A stretch of DNA of 64,000 nucleotides from Clostridiaceae bacterium (GTDB taxonomy: Bacteria; Bacillota; Clostridia; Lachnospirales; Lachnospiraceae): the NCBI GenBank assembly GCA_902362725.1, contig CABIXM010000001.1, positions 17,945-81,944 on the forward strand, read 5' to 3'. Under the pieces are notes generated by a model. That model made no database searches, was not told the DNA's origin, and saw nothing but the letters and a program-made list of their open reading frames with translations. Position numbers and translations under genes: made by a program. Positions within the stretch are counted from its first letter, which is position 1; the number at the start of each line of letters is the position of its first letter. Shown here piece by piece: positions 40,049 to 48,710 of the stretch.

Positions 40049-41245
40049 TTATTCTTGTAGCAACCAATCGGCTATATCGTGAATTTCGATTCCTTCATAG
40101 CTATATTGGGGATGTTTGGTTCTGGCAATCATCATTTTCGGATAAGCATCTCGAATTTGAAGCAGAGGAGAGCATTCTCTCTCAAATGTTTCCTGCCCGG
40201 AAATGTTGTCGCTGACCTGAATATAAAACTTCTCACTGCCTCTCTGAGCAACAAAGTCGATTTCCTTTTGATAGAGCTTGCCGACATAAACATCATATCC
40301 ACGGCGGAGAAGCTCGATGCAAACGATGTTTTCATAGACTCTGCCATAATCCATATTTCTGCTTCCCAGTATTGCATATCGAATACCGCTGTCACACAAA
40401 TAGAACTTTTCAGAGCTTTCAAGGTATTTCTTGCCTCGGATGTCGTATCTCTTAATATCATAAAATACAAAAGCATTGCACAAATACTTAATGTACTTGC
40501 CGACGGTTACATGGTTGGTCGGAGTCTCATTTGTTGTCAGTAGCTGACTGACCTTATTCGGAGAAGTCAGGTTGCTGATATTATCCATAAGGAACTCGCT
40601 CAGACGCTGTAAAACCAAAGTGTCCGGGAGCGCATATTTCTGCACCAAATCCCTTGTAACAATCGTTTCGTAGACCTCTTTGATATAGTTTGTTCTGTCT
40701 TTTTCGGTTCTGTAAGCGTAAGAACCTGCTAAACCGCCCTTGATGGCGTACTCATCAAAGAGGTTATCTTTATCACTAACATCATCATAATATTGGCAAT
40801 ATTCCTGGAAGCTGAAAGGAAACACATGAATTTCAATATAGCGTCCGGTAAACAGAGTTGCCAGATCCGCACTCAACAGGAAAGCATTGGAGCCGGTCAC
40901 ATAAATATCGTACTTCTCTTTGGAGTAAAGGCTGTTGATCGCCAACTCAAACTTGGGGCACATCTGAACCTCGTCTACAAACAGGTAGTTCGTTTTACCT
41001 TCCTGATAATGTTCTTCCACATAGGCGTGTAAGGCATGGTATTCTTTGATTTCTTCATACGCCAAATCCATGAAGTCAATGAAGATAATATTGATGTTTT
41101 CAAAATTGCTTTTCAGATACGCAATATACGCCTGCATCAGTTTGGACTTACCAGAGCGACGAATACCGGTGATTATCTTGATGTCAGGAGTGCCATTCAG
41201 TTCAATGATTCTATCAAGATATTTTGCTCTCGTGATGGTTTTCAT
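40049..41245 (-). CDS. AAA ATPase with DUF4143 domain
   Basis: A 398-residue protein with an N-terminal P-loop domain (GIRRSGKSKLM, about residues 20-30; Walker B YLFVDEVQMC; sensor VTGSNAFLL). The C-terminal DUF4143 domain has a PD-(D/E)XK nuclease-like core (YENIVCIELLRRG...EIDFVAQ...YIQV). This abundant bacterial and archaeal family has no firm function. Start 41245 (MKTITRAKY) is homologous to family starts; 41281 (MKKFQF) has an AGGCGG upstream and fits the mapped promoter too. Confidence 0.9.
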   Translation of the reverse strand: MKTITRAKYLDRIIELNGTPDIKIITGIRRSGKSKLMQAYIAYLKSNFENINIIFIDFMDLAYEEIKEYHALHAYVEEHYQEGKTNYLFVDEVQMCPKFELAINSLYSKEKYDIYVTGSNAFLLSADLATLFTGRYIEIHVFPFSFQEYCQYYDDVSDKDNLFDEYAIKGGLAGSYAYRTEKDRTNYIKEVYETIVTRDLVQKYALPDTLVLQRLSEFLMDNISNLTSPNKVSQLLTTNETPTNHVTVGKYIKYLCNAFVFYDIKRYDIRGKKYLESSEKFYLCDSGIRYAILGSRNMDYGRVYENIVCIELLRRGYDVYVGKLYQKEIDFVAQRGSEKFYIQVSDNISGQETFERECSPLLQIRDAYPKMMIARTKHPQYSYEGIEIHDIADWLLQE

Positions 41246-41306
41246 ATCGTCACCCGCTTTCAAAAATTGAAATTTTTTCATTTCTCGAAACCGCCTCGCT
41301 GTACTT

Positions 41307-41335
41307 ATTATACTGTCTGCTAATAGTATATGCAA
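41307..41335 (-). promoter_or_regulatory. Promoter of the DUF4143 ATPase gene
   Basis: On the minus strand TTGCAT (41335-41330), 17 nt, TATAAT (41312-41307). A perfect 11-bp inverted repeat (GCTTTCAAAAA at 41342-41352 and its complement at 41368-41378) lies just upstream of the -35. A third GCTTTCAAAAA copy sits inside the 5' leader at 41256-41266. Confidence 0.65.
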
Positions 41336-41391
41336 GATGTCGCTTTCAAAAACACAAATTTTTTTATTTTTTGAAAGCAGGAACTATGTAA

Positions 41392-41411
41392 AGGCAGCTC
41401 GAAGGCTGCCT
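41392..41411 (-). terminator. Hairpin behind the TlpA-like gene
   Basis: AGGCAGC and GCTGCCT pair around a TTCGA-type loop, followed on the minus strand by TTTACAT. A short T-run makes this a moderate terminator. Confidence 0.55.
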
Positions 41412-41450
41412 CAGGCACCAAGCCTATCCTGTTTACACAGGTTTAATACA

Positions 41451-42395
41451 TTATTTCTGATCAAGTATGGACTGAATCTGTTTCATCAACTGCTCGTAGT
41501 TTGACTGATCATTGATTCCGCCCATGAAAGGTTCGCCAATGATATTTCCGTCTTTATCCACGAGAACGGTTGTCGGGAATGCCATAATGTTTCCCGCATA
41601 TTTTCCAACGGTTGAATCGGAATCGAAGGTCAGGTTTTTGTAGGAAGCTCCCTGGGCCTTCAGGATTTCTTTCGCTTCTTTGATTCCATCCTGATTATTA
41701 TCTAAGGTATCGGTATTGATACCGACAACTTCGCCGCCCATGTCCCTGATTTCATCATTTAATTCATTCAGTTTGGAAAGTTCTTCAACGCAGGGCTTGC
41801 ATCCGCTGAACCAGAAGTTTACAACCGTCACTTTATTCTGGGCGAAAAGGCTTTCATCTACATCGTTACCATCCAGGTCTTTCCCTTTGAAACCGTGGAA
41901 CACACCTGCAGAGTCAGCTGAGCTGGAGGAACTACCGCTGGAAGAATCAGATGCGGCAATTTCTTTTTCAAGTTTTGTAATTTCTTCTTCGATGCCCCGA
42001 ATCGTTTCTATGTCTTTACTCAGGGTAGCATATTCTTCTTCGGAGAAAGAATCTTTGTTTGATTCTATTGTATTTGCAAGAAAGTCCGCATAGTTTTCAT
42101 TCATGGTATCATCGTTGACGTTCTTACTCATAAAGCCAAAGACCTTGTCCCATACATTTTTGTGATCTGCAAAAATCCGGTTCTCCTGCTGGTACAGGTC
42201 GTCCAGCTTTTCGGCGGGCGCAGACGTTCCACCTGCATCTGTGGCGGAAGCAGACTCCTGTTCCGTGTTTTCCGCTGTCGCGGAATCAGAGGAATTTCCA
42301 CAACCAGTGAATGCAAAAAGCATGGAAATGGCAAGAGAGGCCGCAATTGCTTTTTTCAATTTCATTGAGTTTTTTCTGCGTAATTTGTTTTTCAT
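41451..42395 (-). CDS. TlpA/ResA-like thioredoxin-fold lipoprotein
   Basis: A 314-residue lipoprotein: basic start and signal sequence, lipobox LFAFTGC, then a Ser/Thr/Glu-rich spacer and a helical segment (about residues 60-150). A Ser-rich stretch follows, and then a thioredoxin fold with the redox pair CKPC in VNFWFSGCKPC and the cis-proline in MAFPTTVLV. It should act outside the membrane as a thiol-disulfide reductase or peroxidase-type enzyme. Start 42395 follows AAGGAGA. It lies 42 nt behind a membrane polyferredoxin that probably feeds it electrons. Confidence 0.9.
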   Translation of the reverse strand: MKNKLRRKNSMKLKKAIAASLAISMLFAFTGCGNSSDSATAENTEQESASATDAGGTSAPAEKLDDLYQQENRIFADHKNVWDKVFGFMSKNVNDDTMNENYADFLANTIESNKDSFSEEEYATLSKDIETIRGIEEEITKLEKEIAASDSSSGSSSSSADSAGVFHGFKGKDLDGNDVDESLFAQNKVTVVNFWFSGCKPCVEELSKLNELNDEIRDMGGEVVGINTDTLDNNQDGIKEAKEILKAQGASYKNLTFDSDSTVGKYAGNIMAFPTTVLVDKDGNIIGEPFMGGINDQSNYEQLMKQIQSILDQK

Positions 42396-42437
42396 GGTTT
42401 TTAATCTCCTTTTGAATATGATTTGATTCATTTTACT

Positions 42438-43325
42438 TTATTTATGGTCAGCCTGTTTCTTGCCTGAAAATCCGTAATGATAGCAGATCGCGTTTGTTGG
42501 ACAGGCTTTCATACAGGCTCCACATCGGATACATTCCGGGTGATTTGGTGTGTCTACTACATTTACATCCATTTTGCAGGCATGACTGCATTTTTGACAG
42601 CTGACACATTTTTCAGAATCTACCTGAATCTTAAGAAAGGATACTCTGTTAAACAGCGAGTAAACAGCGCCAAGCGGGCAGATCCACTTACAGAATGGAC
42701 GGTAAAACAGAATGCTTAAGATGATTACAAGTATAAGGATTATAAACTTAAATGTAAATAAGTGCCCGAGTGCCGCACGGATTCCTGAATTAGCAAGGGA
42801 CAGTGGAATTGCGCCTTCAAGTACGCCTTGCGGGCACAGGTATTTGCAGAAGAACGGGTCTCCCATACCCAGCGAATTCGTTACCAATGCCGGAAGCAGG
42901 ATAACAAAGACGACCAGAATTGCGTATTTCAGATACCGCAGGGGTTTTAGCTTGGCAGTAGATAGTTTCTTACCTGGAATTTTATGCAGCAGATCCTGAA
43001 ACCATCCAAACGGACAGAGAAAACCGCAGATAAATCGTCCGAACAGAACTCCCAGCAAGATAAAGAATCCGGTGATGTAGTAGGTGAACTTGAATTTTGA
43101 GGAACCGACGACAGCCTGGAAAGCTCCAATCGGACAGGCACCGGTGGCAGCCGGGCAGGAGTAACAGTTCAATCCGGGAACACATATGGTTTTTACCTTT
43201 CCCTGATAGAGTTTCCCTTTAAACAGATTCGGAATATGAAGATTGGTCAGCAGTGTTGCAGCTGCCTGAATCCATCCGCGGAAGCGAACTAGGAAGTTTT
43301 TGCTTGATTTTAATTTCTTATCCAA
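42438..43325 (-). CDS. Membrane polyferredoxin feeding the TlpA-like protein
   Basis: A 295-residue protein with about five helices and conserved cysteines at both faces: GLNCYSCPAATGACPIG near residue 50, CGFLCPFGW, CKYLCPQG and CKWICPLG. Two C-terminal 4Fe-4S motifs follow, CVSCQKCSHACK and CIRCGACMKACP. This resembles CcdA-independent electron carriers of the NapH/YccM group. The TTG at 43325 overlaps the end of the CXXC mini-gene by 8 nt and has GGAG upstream; a longer frame would run antisense-free through that gene and is not needed. Confidence 0.85.
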   Translation of the reverse strand: MDKKLKSSKNFLVRFRGWIQAAATLLTNLHIPNLFKGKLYQGKVKTICVPGLNCYSCPAATGACPIGAFQAVVGSSKFKFTYYITGFFILLGVLFGRFICGFLCPFGWFQDLLHKIPGKKLSTAKLKPLRYLKYAILVVFVILLPALVTNSLGMGDPFFCKYLCPQGVLEGAIPLSLANSGIRAALGHLFTFKFIILILVIILSILFYRPFCKWICPLGAVYSLFNRVSFLKIQVDSEKCVSCQKCSHACKMDVNVVDTPNHPECIRCGACMKACPTNAICYHYGFSGKKQADHK

Positions 43326-43458
43326 TTCCCACACACTCCATACATAATTTGATTGCCTTACTGAGTACGACTGCAGCCTCTCCACGGAAAATCCCAACAA
43401 GAAAAAATACGAGACCAGCTGCAAGTAAAAAAATCTGTATTGCTTTTTCTGATTTCAT
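43318..43458 (-). CDS. CD1871A-family CXXC mini-protein
   Basis: A 46-residue protein: one membrane helix (about residues 7-23), then RGEAAVVLSKAIKLCMECVG with the CxxC pair C39/C42. This matches the CD1871A-type CXXC family coded beside polyferredoxin and TlpA-like genes in clostridia. It could relay disulfides or bind a metal; that is inference. It is the first gene of the operon and overlaps the polyferredoxin gene in another frame. Confidence 0.85.
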   Translation of the reverse strand: MKSEKAIQIFLLAAGLVFFLVGIFRGEAAVVLSKAIKLCMECVGIG

Positions 43459-43597
43459 TCAAATACCACTTGTTACTGAAAATAGTAACTGCTCCTTTCG
43501 ATGTGATTGCTCAATTAGCCGGTTTATTGACCGTTCCATGGTTACATTATATAATATGGGATGTAAATTCCCTGTTAAGAAAATGGAGAAAAGTAAA

Positions 43598-44278
43598 TTG
43601 AGATTATTAGTTGTGGAAGATGAGAAAAAATTATGCGATATGATTGCGAAAAGTCTGCACCAGGCAGGTTATGAGGTGGATATGTGTAATGACGGAGAGC
43701 AGGCACTGGATATGATCTATGCGGAACGATATGACCTGATTGTGCTTGATCTGAATCTGCCCGGGGTGGATGGGATGGAGATCCTTCGGGAGCTTCGCAA
43801 AGAAAATGAAGAAACAAAGGTATTAATCCTGTCTGCGAGAAGTCAGATTGCAGATAAGGTTGAGGGATTGGATTCCGGTGCAAATGATTATATGGAAAAA
43901 CCATTTCACCTGCAGGAACTGGAAGCCCGCGTGAGAAGCCTGACAAGAAGAAAATTTGTACAAAAAAATATCTGTTTGGAATGTGGAAAACTTCGATTTG
44001 ATACGAGAGAAAGAGTTGCATATGCAGAAGATAACCCGGTTGCGTTGACGAGAAAAGAAAATGGAATTTTAGAATATCTCCTTTTAAATCAAGGAAGACC
44101 GGTCAGTCAGGAAGAACTGATTGAGCATGTCTGGGATTCTTCTGTGGACAGCTTTAGCGGTTCCATCCGGGTGCATATGTCTTCTTTGAGAAAAAAACTG
44201 AAGGCAGGACTCGGATATGATCCAATCGTGAACAAAATCGGTGAGGGCTATAAGATAGGGGGAGATAGCAAAGTATGA
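43598..44278 (+). CDS. OmpR-family response regulator
   Basis: A 226-residue regulator with a receiver domain (acidic pocket VVEDE, phosphoryl site D51 in IVLDLNLPG, switch S/T and lysine in LSARS and EKPF) and a winged-helix DNA-binding domain ending GEGYKIGG. A TTG start at 43598 (MRLLVVED) follows GGAG by 9 nt; the ATG at 43583 is possible. Its stop overlaps the kinase start (ATGA). It is divergent from the CXXC-polyferredoxin-TlpA operon and probably controls it. Confidence 0.92.
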   Translation: MRLLVVEDEKKLCDMIAKSLHQAGYEVDMCNDGEQALDMIYAERYDLIVLDLNLPGVDGMEILRELRKENEETKVLILSARSQIADKVEGLDSGANDYMEKPFHLQELEARVRSLTRRKFVQKNICLECGKLRFDTRERVAYAEDNPVALTRKENGILEYLLLNQGRPVSQEELIEHVWDSSVDSFSGSIRVHMSSLRKKLKAGLGYDPIVNKIGEGYKIGGDSKV

Positions 44279-45468
44279 AAAAAATTAACATAAAAAAAGT
44301 ATCACTCCAGTGGAAATTAACACTTCTTACCACAGCGCTTATTACCATATTATGCGGATGTCTTACCTTTTTCTTATATAAAAACGGAGTCTATTATTTT
44401 GATACGCTTCAGGAGTCTGTCACAGATCAGGGCACAGCGCCGGAAGCAGTGTACATTGATATTCCGGAGGATGAGTGGGATGACTTTGTGGCGCAGTTTT
44501 CCATGAAGATTTATAACTCCAAATCAGATTATAGAAGCAGAAGCTTTCTGATTACTGTGATTGTAGCGTTGTTTGGCGGTGCAGCGACGTATTTTATCAG
44601 TGGACGGGCCTTGAAACCACTCAGGGAATTTTCAGAGACAGTGGAAAAAGTTCAGGCGCAGAATCTGACAGATTATACTATCGAAGAGAATAAGATTGCA
44701 GAGCTGGACAGGCTTCGTACGTCTTATAATAAAATGCTTATGCGGCTTTCCGAATCCTTTGAGACGCAGCGCCAGTTTACGGGAAATGCAGCACATGAGT
44801 TACGTACTCCACTGGCTTTAATCCAGGCGCAGCTGGATCTATACCATACAACAGAACATCCGGAGAGTACAACAGCGGCAGAAGAGACCATTCAGATGGT
44901 AACGGAGCAGAATGAACGCCTTAGTAAGCTGGTCAGAACGCTTCTGGATATGAGCGAATTACAGACAGTAGCGCGAAATGACAGAATTGAGCTCCATAGT
45001 CTGATTGAGGAAGTGCTGACAGATTTGGAACCGCTGGCACAGGAAAAGAAGGTTGAACTGATACAGAAGTCGCAGGGAACAGGAGAAAAGGCAGATGAAG
45101 AATTATTTTTGACAGGAAGTGATATTCTGATTTACAGAATGCTATATAATCTTGTGGAAAATGCGATTAAATACAATCGGAAAGGTGGAACCGTTACCGT
45201 ATCAGCAATAAGGGAAAAGAACGAAGCAGTTCTGACGGTTTCGGATACCGGAAATGGAATTGATGAGGCATTCAGGGAAAAGATCTTTGAGCCGTTCTTC
45301 CGGGTAGATAAGTCAAGAAGCCGGGAGCTTGGAGGCGTAGGGCTTGGACTTGCGATGGTGCGGGAAGTTGTGCGGGCTCATGACGGGACGATTGAAGTTT
45401 ATGCAAATAAGCATAGGGGAACGACATTTGAAGTGAAAATGAGTATAGGAGCAGAAAAAACAGCATAA
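44275..45468 (+). CDS. Sensor histidine kinase
   Basis: A 397-residue kinase with helices at about 15-35 and 90-110, a 55-residue extracytoplasmic sensor rich in acidic residues, and a HAMP-like linker. The H-box is NAAHELRTPLA (H174). The ATPase motifs are N-box NLVENAIKYN, G1 VSDTGNGID and G2 GGVGLGLAM. The signal is unknown; the redox operon beside it suggests thiol or oxidant stress. It is coupled to the response regulator by a 4-nt overlap. Confidence 0.92.
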   Translation: MKKINIKKVSLQWKLTLLTTALITILCGCLTFFLYKNGVYYFDTLQESVTDQGTAPEAVYIDIPEDEWDDFVAQFSMKIYNSKSDYRSRSFLITVIVALFGGAATYFISGRALKPLREFSETVEKVQAQNLTDYTIEENKIAELDRLRTSYNKMLMRLSESFETQRQFTGNAAHELRTPLALIQAQLDLYHTTEHPESTTAAEETIQMVTEQNERLSKLVRTLLDMSELQTVARNDRIELHSLIEEVLTDLEPLAQEKKVELIQKSQGTGEKADEELFLTGSDILIYRMLYNLVENAIKYNRKGGTVTVSAIREKNEAVLTVSDTGNGIDEAFREKIFEPFFRVDKSRSRELGGVGLGLAMVREVVRAHDGTIEVYANKHRGTTFEVKMSIGAEKTA

Positions 45469-45541
45469 CCGTTGAAACTCAACCACGGCGTTACATTTTG
45501 TCAAAATAAGAAAACCAGATGGAATGCCGAAGTGATATCGA

Positions 45542-45566
45542 ACCTGGGGACATTATGTCCCCAGGT
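45542..45566. repeat. Perfect hairpin behind the kinase gene
   Basis: ACCTGGGGACA, 3-nt loop, TGTCCCCAGGT: 11 paired bases. No T-run follows on either strand, so it is a weak terminator candidate or an element end. Confidence 0.55.
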
Positions 45567-45586
45567 AACTGCTAGATAGATTATAA

Positions 45587-45830
45587 TTAATCCCCAAAAA
45601 TTAACTTCATGATATTTGACTTCCCGTTAGCTGTAATGCAAGTAATCTGCTTTTGCTCTGCCAGGGCATGGAAAAATTCATAGCCGGAATGCGAATCTTC
45701 GGTAATCGCGAATCAGGTCAATCAATACGGTTTTGCCGGAACCACTGTCGCCGGTGAGAATCGTGATATTTCTTTTGAAAGCCAACAGATCTTACATTTT
45801 CCCTTACATCTTTATACTCTTTGCCAGACT
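45587..45830 (-). pseudogene. Decayed ATP-binding protein gene
   Basis: On the minus strand one frame reads ITILTGDSGSGKTVLIDLI, a clear Walker A. A second frame then reads SGYEFFHALAEQKQITCITA down to a stop at 45587. At least two frame changes are needed to join the pieces, and the middle and N-terminal parts of a normal ATPase are missing. It resembles small ATPases found in clostridial mobile DNA. It is the only content of the 413-nt gap between the kinase and FUSC genes apart from the hairpin. Confidence 0.6.
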
Positions 45831-45881
45831 CGTCAGCAAAGCTGCCATCTCCGGATTAACCTTTTTTCTTTCTAACCCACG

Positions 45882-46946
45882 TTATTTTGCAGCCACGGTT
45901 ACCACTGTTTCCTTTTTTTTCGACATAAGCCAATAAAACATAGAACAAAATATTAATGCAAATACAACGCCAAAAACATTCTGAATCACTCTAAGACCAA
46001 CTGCTCCTTTTAGTCCATAACTCTCTGTAGCAATGGCCAAAGCACCAAATGTGTTAAATACTGCCTGCCAGCCATATTTTGCAGAAAGTCCTACACCAAT
46101 TCCGCCAAGGATTCCTATGTATGTATAGATGGATGATGGAAGCAGAAAATATAGTACTGTAAAGCATATTACACCTGCAATATTTCCGACAATCCTTTTG
46201 CGGACTCTGTATTGCATGTCCTCTATAAATGGTAAGATTGCTGACATTGCCGCAATTCCAGCCCACATTGCCCGTGGCATATTGCAGAGTTCCGCAATGC
46301 AGAGTACTGCCGGTACGCATATGATCTGACATAACTGCCACTTTGTTCTGGAAGAAGATATATCAAATTCTTGTACCAAATCATTCAAATTTCTTTTATA
46401 CGTTCTGTTTTTATGATTTCGATAAAATACGAAGCAGGTAAGTGCTGCACCTAATGCCATTCCGGTTAATCGCATCTGATAACTTTTTCCTGTTACATCA
46501 TATCCATACAATAACAGATAACCAAGAACCAATGTGGATTGGTTAAACATGAATGGGTTATGACATCCGAACAGAATCAGCACTGCCAGTGCAGCAATGT
46601 TTAACAGCATTCCAAGTACCGGTGAAAGCTGGTTTGCTAAATGCGGACATACAGTCATAATTACAAAGAACAAAGCCAAAAGCATCGTAGATTGTCCGGT
46701 GTGGATCCCCAGATCCGCATTCCGAAATACCATAAGGCATAATAAAACTACTACACCCACAATACTATTCTCATTTCCAAATAAGATACTGAAAATAGTA
46801 ACAAATAAAAAACAAAATGCCATTGTAACAGCTATCTTTACCAAATATACCAGTATATGATATGATTTTTCTTTCACTGTTTCACTCTTTTTCAACAGAT
46901 TTTTAGAACCTGCCTGATTTAACTGCAATTCCTGATAAAATGTCAT
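45882..46946 (-). CDS. FUSC-family membrane protein
   Basis: A 354-residue protein with about ten helices in two blocks and a short cytoplasmic linker (about residues 175-200). The second block, MWAGIAAMSAILPFIEDMQYRVRKRIVGNIAGV, is typical of the FUSC/aromatic-acid exporter family. Such proteins are linked to export of toxic organic acids. The start follows GGAGGAATTAC. It lies 31 nt behind the kinase gene and is likely part of its operon. Confidence 0.85.
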   Translation of the reverse strand: MTFYQELQLNQAGSKNLLKKSETVKEKSYHILVYLVKIAVTMAFCFLFVTIFSILFGNENSIVGVVVLLCLMVFRNADLGIHTGQSTMLLALFFVIMTVCPHLANQLSPVLGMLLNIAALAVLILFGCHNPFMFNQSTLVLGYLLLYGYDVTGKSYQMRLTGMALGAALTCFVFYRNHKNRTYKRNLNDLVQEFDISSSRTKWQLCQIICVPAVLCIAELCNMPRAMWAGIAAMSAILPFIEDMQYRVRKRIVGNIAGVICFTVLYFLLPSSIYTYIGILGGIGVGLSAKYGWQAVFNTFGALAIATESYGLKGAVGLRVIQNVFGVVFALIFCSMFYWLMSKKKETVVTVAAK

Positions 46947-46977
46947 GTAATTCCTCCGCTATCTGTTTTTCCTAAAC

Positions 46978-48021
46978 TTATATGGCCTCATCTTTCTGTA
47001 TTGGAAGCTCTACAACAAATCTGCATCCACCATATTCCCGGTTTTCTGCCTTGATTGTCCCGCCAGCACTATCTACGATCCGCTTCACAAGTGCAAGGCC
47101 GAGACCATTTCCTTCTGCTTTGTGAGAACCGTCTGCCTGATAAAATTTATCAAATATTCTGGTTTTCACATCATCCTCTATTCCCGGTCCTTCATCTTCC
47201 AGAATAAACATTACAGAATCCTTTTCCTGCTTCAGAAACATCATAATTGTCCCCTTTGCAGGACTGAACTTAATCGCATTATCTAAAAGATTCATCCATA
47301 TATGCATAAAAAGTCCTTCATTCCCAGTATATTTAACTTCCTCCAGCTCTACCTGGAAACCAATTTCTTTTTCTGTCCATTTTGTTTCCAGGGAAAGAAA
47401 TGCCTGACGGATCTGTTCATCCAAACGATATTCTGTTTTTTTCACTGGTATGTTCTGATTCTCTAACTTGGATAACAGCAAAATATTTCCAACCAATCCG
47501 GAAAGCCTTTGGGTATTAAACAGGATTTTTTCTACATATTCCTCTTGCTCCTGAGACAGTTCTTCTCCCTGAAGAAGCATTGTATATCCTTCAATGGCAT
47601 TGATCGGGGTCTTAAACTCATGAGAAACATTGGAGACAAAATCCATCTGCAGTACTTCTGTTGCACGAAGCTCTTTTGTCATCACATTAAAACTCTGGTA
47701 AGATTCTCCAACTTCTGCGATACGGCTGTTCGTTTCCAAGTGCTGTTCAAAATCTCCCTGCGAAACTTCCTTCATTGCTTTACTGAGTCTGGTAATTGGT
47801 TCCAGCAACCTTGCATTGATAAAGGAAGTAATCAGCCCTGCAATCAATGTATTAAAAATCAAAAGCCAGCCAAGCACAGGTATGCTACCAGGCAGATTAA
47901 AAAAATGATTCAAAAAAGCAAATAATAACGCAGATATGACTGTTGAAAATACAAGTGCCAGCCAGATTGCACCAGTCAGACAGGATCGGATCCGCAATCC
48001 TTTTTCTTTCTTTTGTTCCAT
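46978..48021 (-). CDS. Sensor histidine kinase with very short outer loop
   Basis: A 347-residue kinase. Two N-terminal helices (about 16-38 and 50-68) are joined by only about ten residues, so there is no sensor domain outside; such intramembrane-sensing kinases often detect cell-envelope stress. HAMP is followed by H-box NVSHEFKTPIN (H134), N-box NLLDNAIKFS, G1 DEGPGIED and G2 GNGLGLALV. Its start overlaps the regulator stop by 1 nt (TAATG). Confidence 0.92.
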   Translation of the reverse strand: MEQKKEKGLRIRSCLTGAIWLALVFSTVISALLFAFLNHFFNLPGSIPVLGWLLIFNTLIAGLITSFINARLLEPITRLSKAMKEVSQGDFEQHLETNSRIAEVGESYQSFNVMTKELRATEVLQMDFVSNVSHEFKTPINAIEGYTMLLQGEELSQEQEEYVEKILFNTQRLSGLVGNILLLSKLENQNIPVKKTEYRLDEQIRQAFLSLETKWTEKEIGFQVELEEVKYTGNEGLFMHIWMNLLDNAIKFSPAKGTIMMFLKQEKDSVMFILEDEGPGIEDDVKTRIFDKFYQADGSHKAEGNGLGLALVKRIVDSAGGTIKAENREYGGCRFVVELPIQKDEAI

Positions 48022-48692
48022 TATTTTTTCACCGCCTTGTATCCAATTCCACGCATTGTTACGATTTCAAAATCAGGGTTATCTTTCAAACGCTCCCTGA
48101 TTCTTCCTATATGTACCTCTATCGTATGTGGGTCTGCCTCCGTCTCGTATCCCCATACTTCATCCATCAACTGTTGTTTTGTAAATATTCTGCCTGGCGA
48201 AGCTGCAAGCTTATATAAAAGCAGGAATTCTTTTTTAGGCAAAACAAGACTTTCCTTATCAGTTGTAACCGTCATTGCATCATAATCAAACTCTGTTGAA
48301 CCGATCACAATTTTGTGTTCATTCAGTATCTGTGCACGGCGAAGCAGTGCTCCGACTCTTAAAACCATTTCATTCACATTTACCGGTTTTACCATATAAT
48401 CGTCACTTCCCGAAAGAAATCCCTGGCGCATATCATCAAAGGAACCTTTCGCAGTGATCATAAGTACCGGTATCTGATATCCTGCTGAACGGAGTTCCGA
48501 CACCAGTTCATAACCATCCATAACCGGCATCATAATATCGGAAATGATCAGATCAATATACTCTTTATCCAATATTTCTAATGCCAGTGCTCCATCCGAT
48601 GCACTTTTGACCTGATATCCATTCTTCTCAAGCACTTTTTGGAATAGCTGGCTTAATTCTTTATCATCTTCTACAATTAATATTTGAAACAC
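48021..48692 (-). CDS. OmpR-family response regulator
   Basis: A 223-residue regulator: receiver domain with acidic pocket VEDD, phosphoryl site D52 (IISDIMMP), and VKPVN near the switch lysine; then a winged helix ending RGIGYKAV. GTG start 9 nt behind AAAGGAGG. First gene of the regulator-kinase-FUSC operon. The AT-rich neighbours on both sides are the likely targets. Confidence 0.92.
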   Translation of the reverse strand: MFQILIVEDDKELSQLFQKVLEKNGYQVKSASDGALALEILDKEYIDLIISDIMMPVMDGYELVSELRSAGYQIPVLMITAKGSFDDMRQGFLSGSDDYMVKPVNVNEMVLRVGALLRRAQILNEHKIVIGSTEFDYDAMTVTTDKESLVLPKKEFLLLYKLAASPGRIFTKQQLMDEVWGYETEADPHTIEVHIGRIRERLKDNPDFEIVTMRGIGYKAVKK

Positions 48693-48710
48693 GATCTTCT
48701 TCCTCCTTTA

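Noticed and set aside
43253..43597. Longer N-terminus for the response regulator at 43598
   Set aside because: The extension overlaps the divergent CXXC and polyferredoxin genes and has no homology to receiver domains; the TTG or ATG near 43590 gives a normal start.
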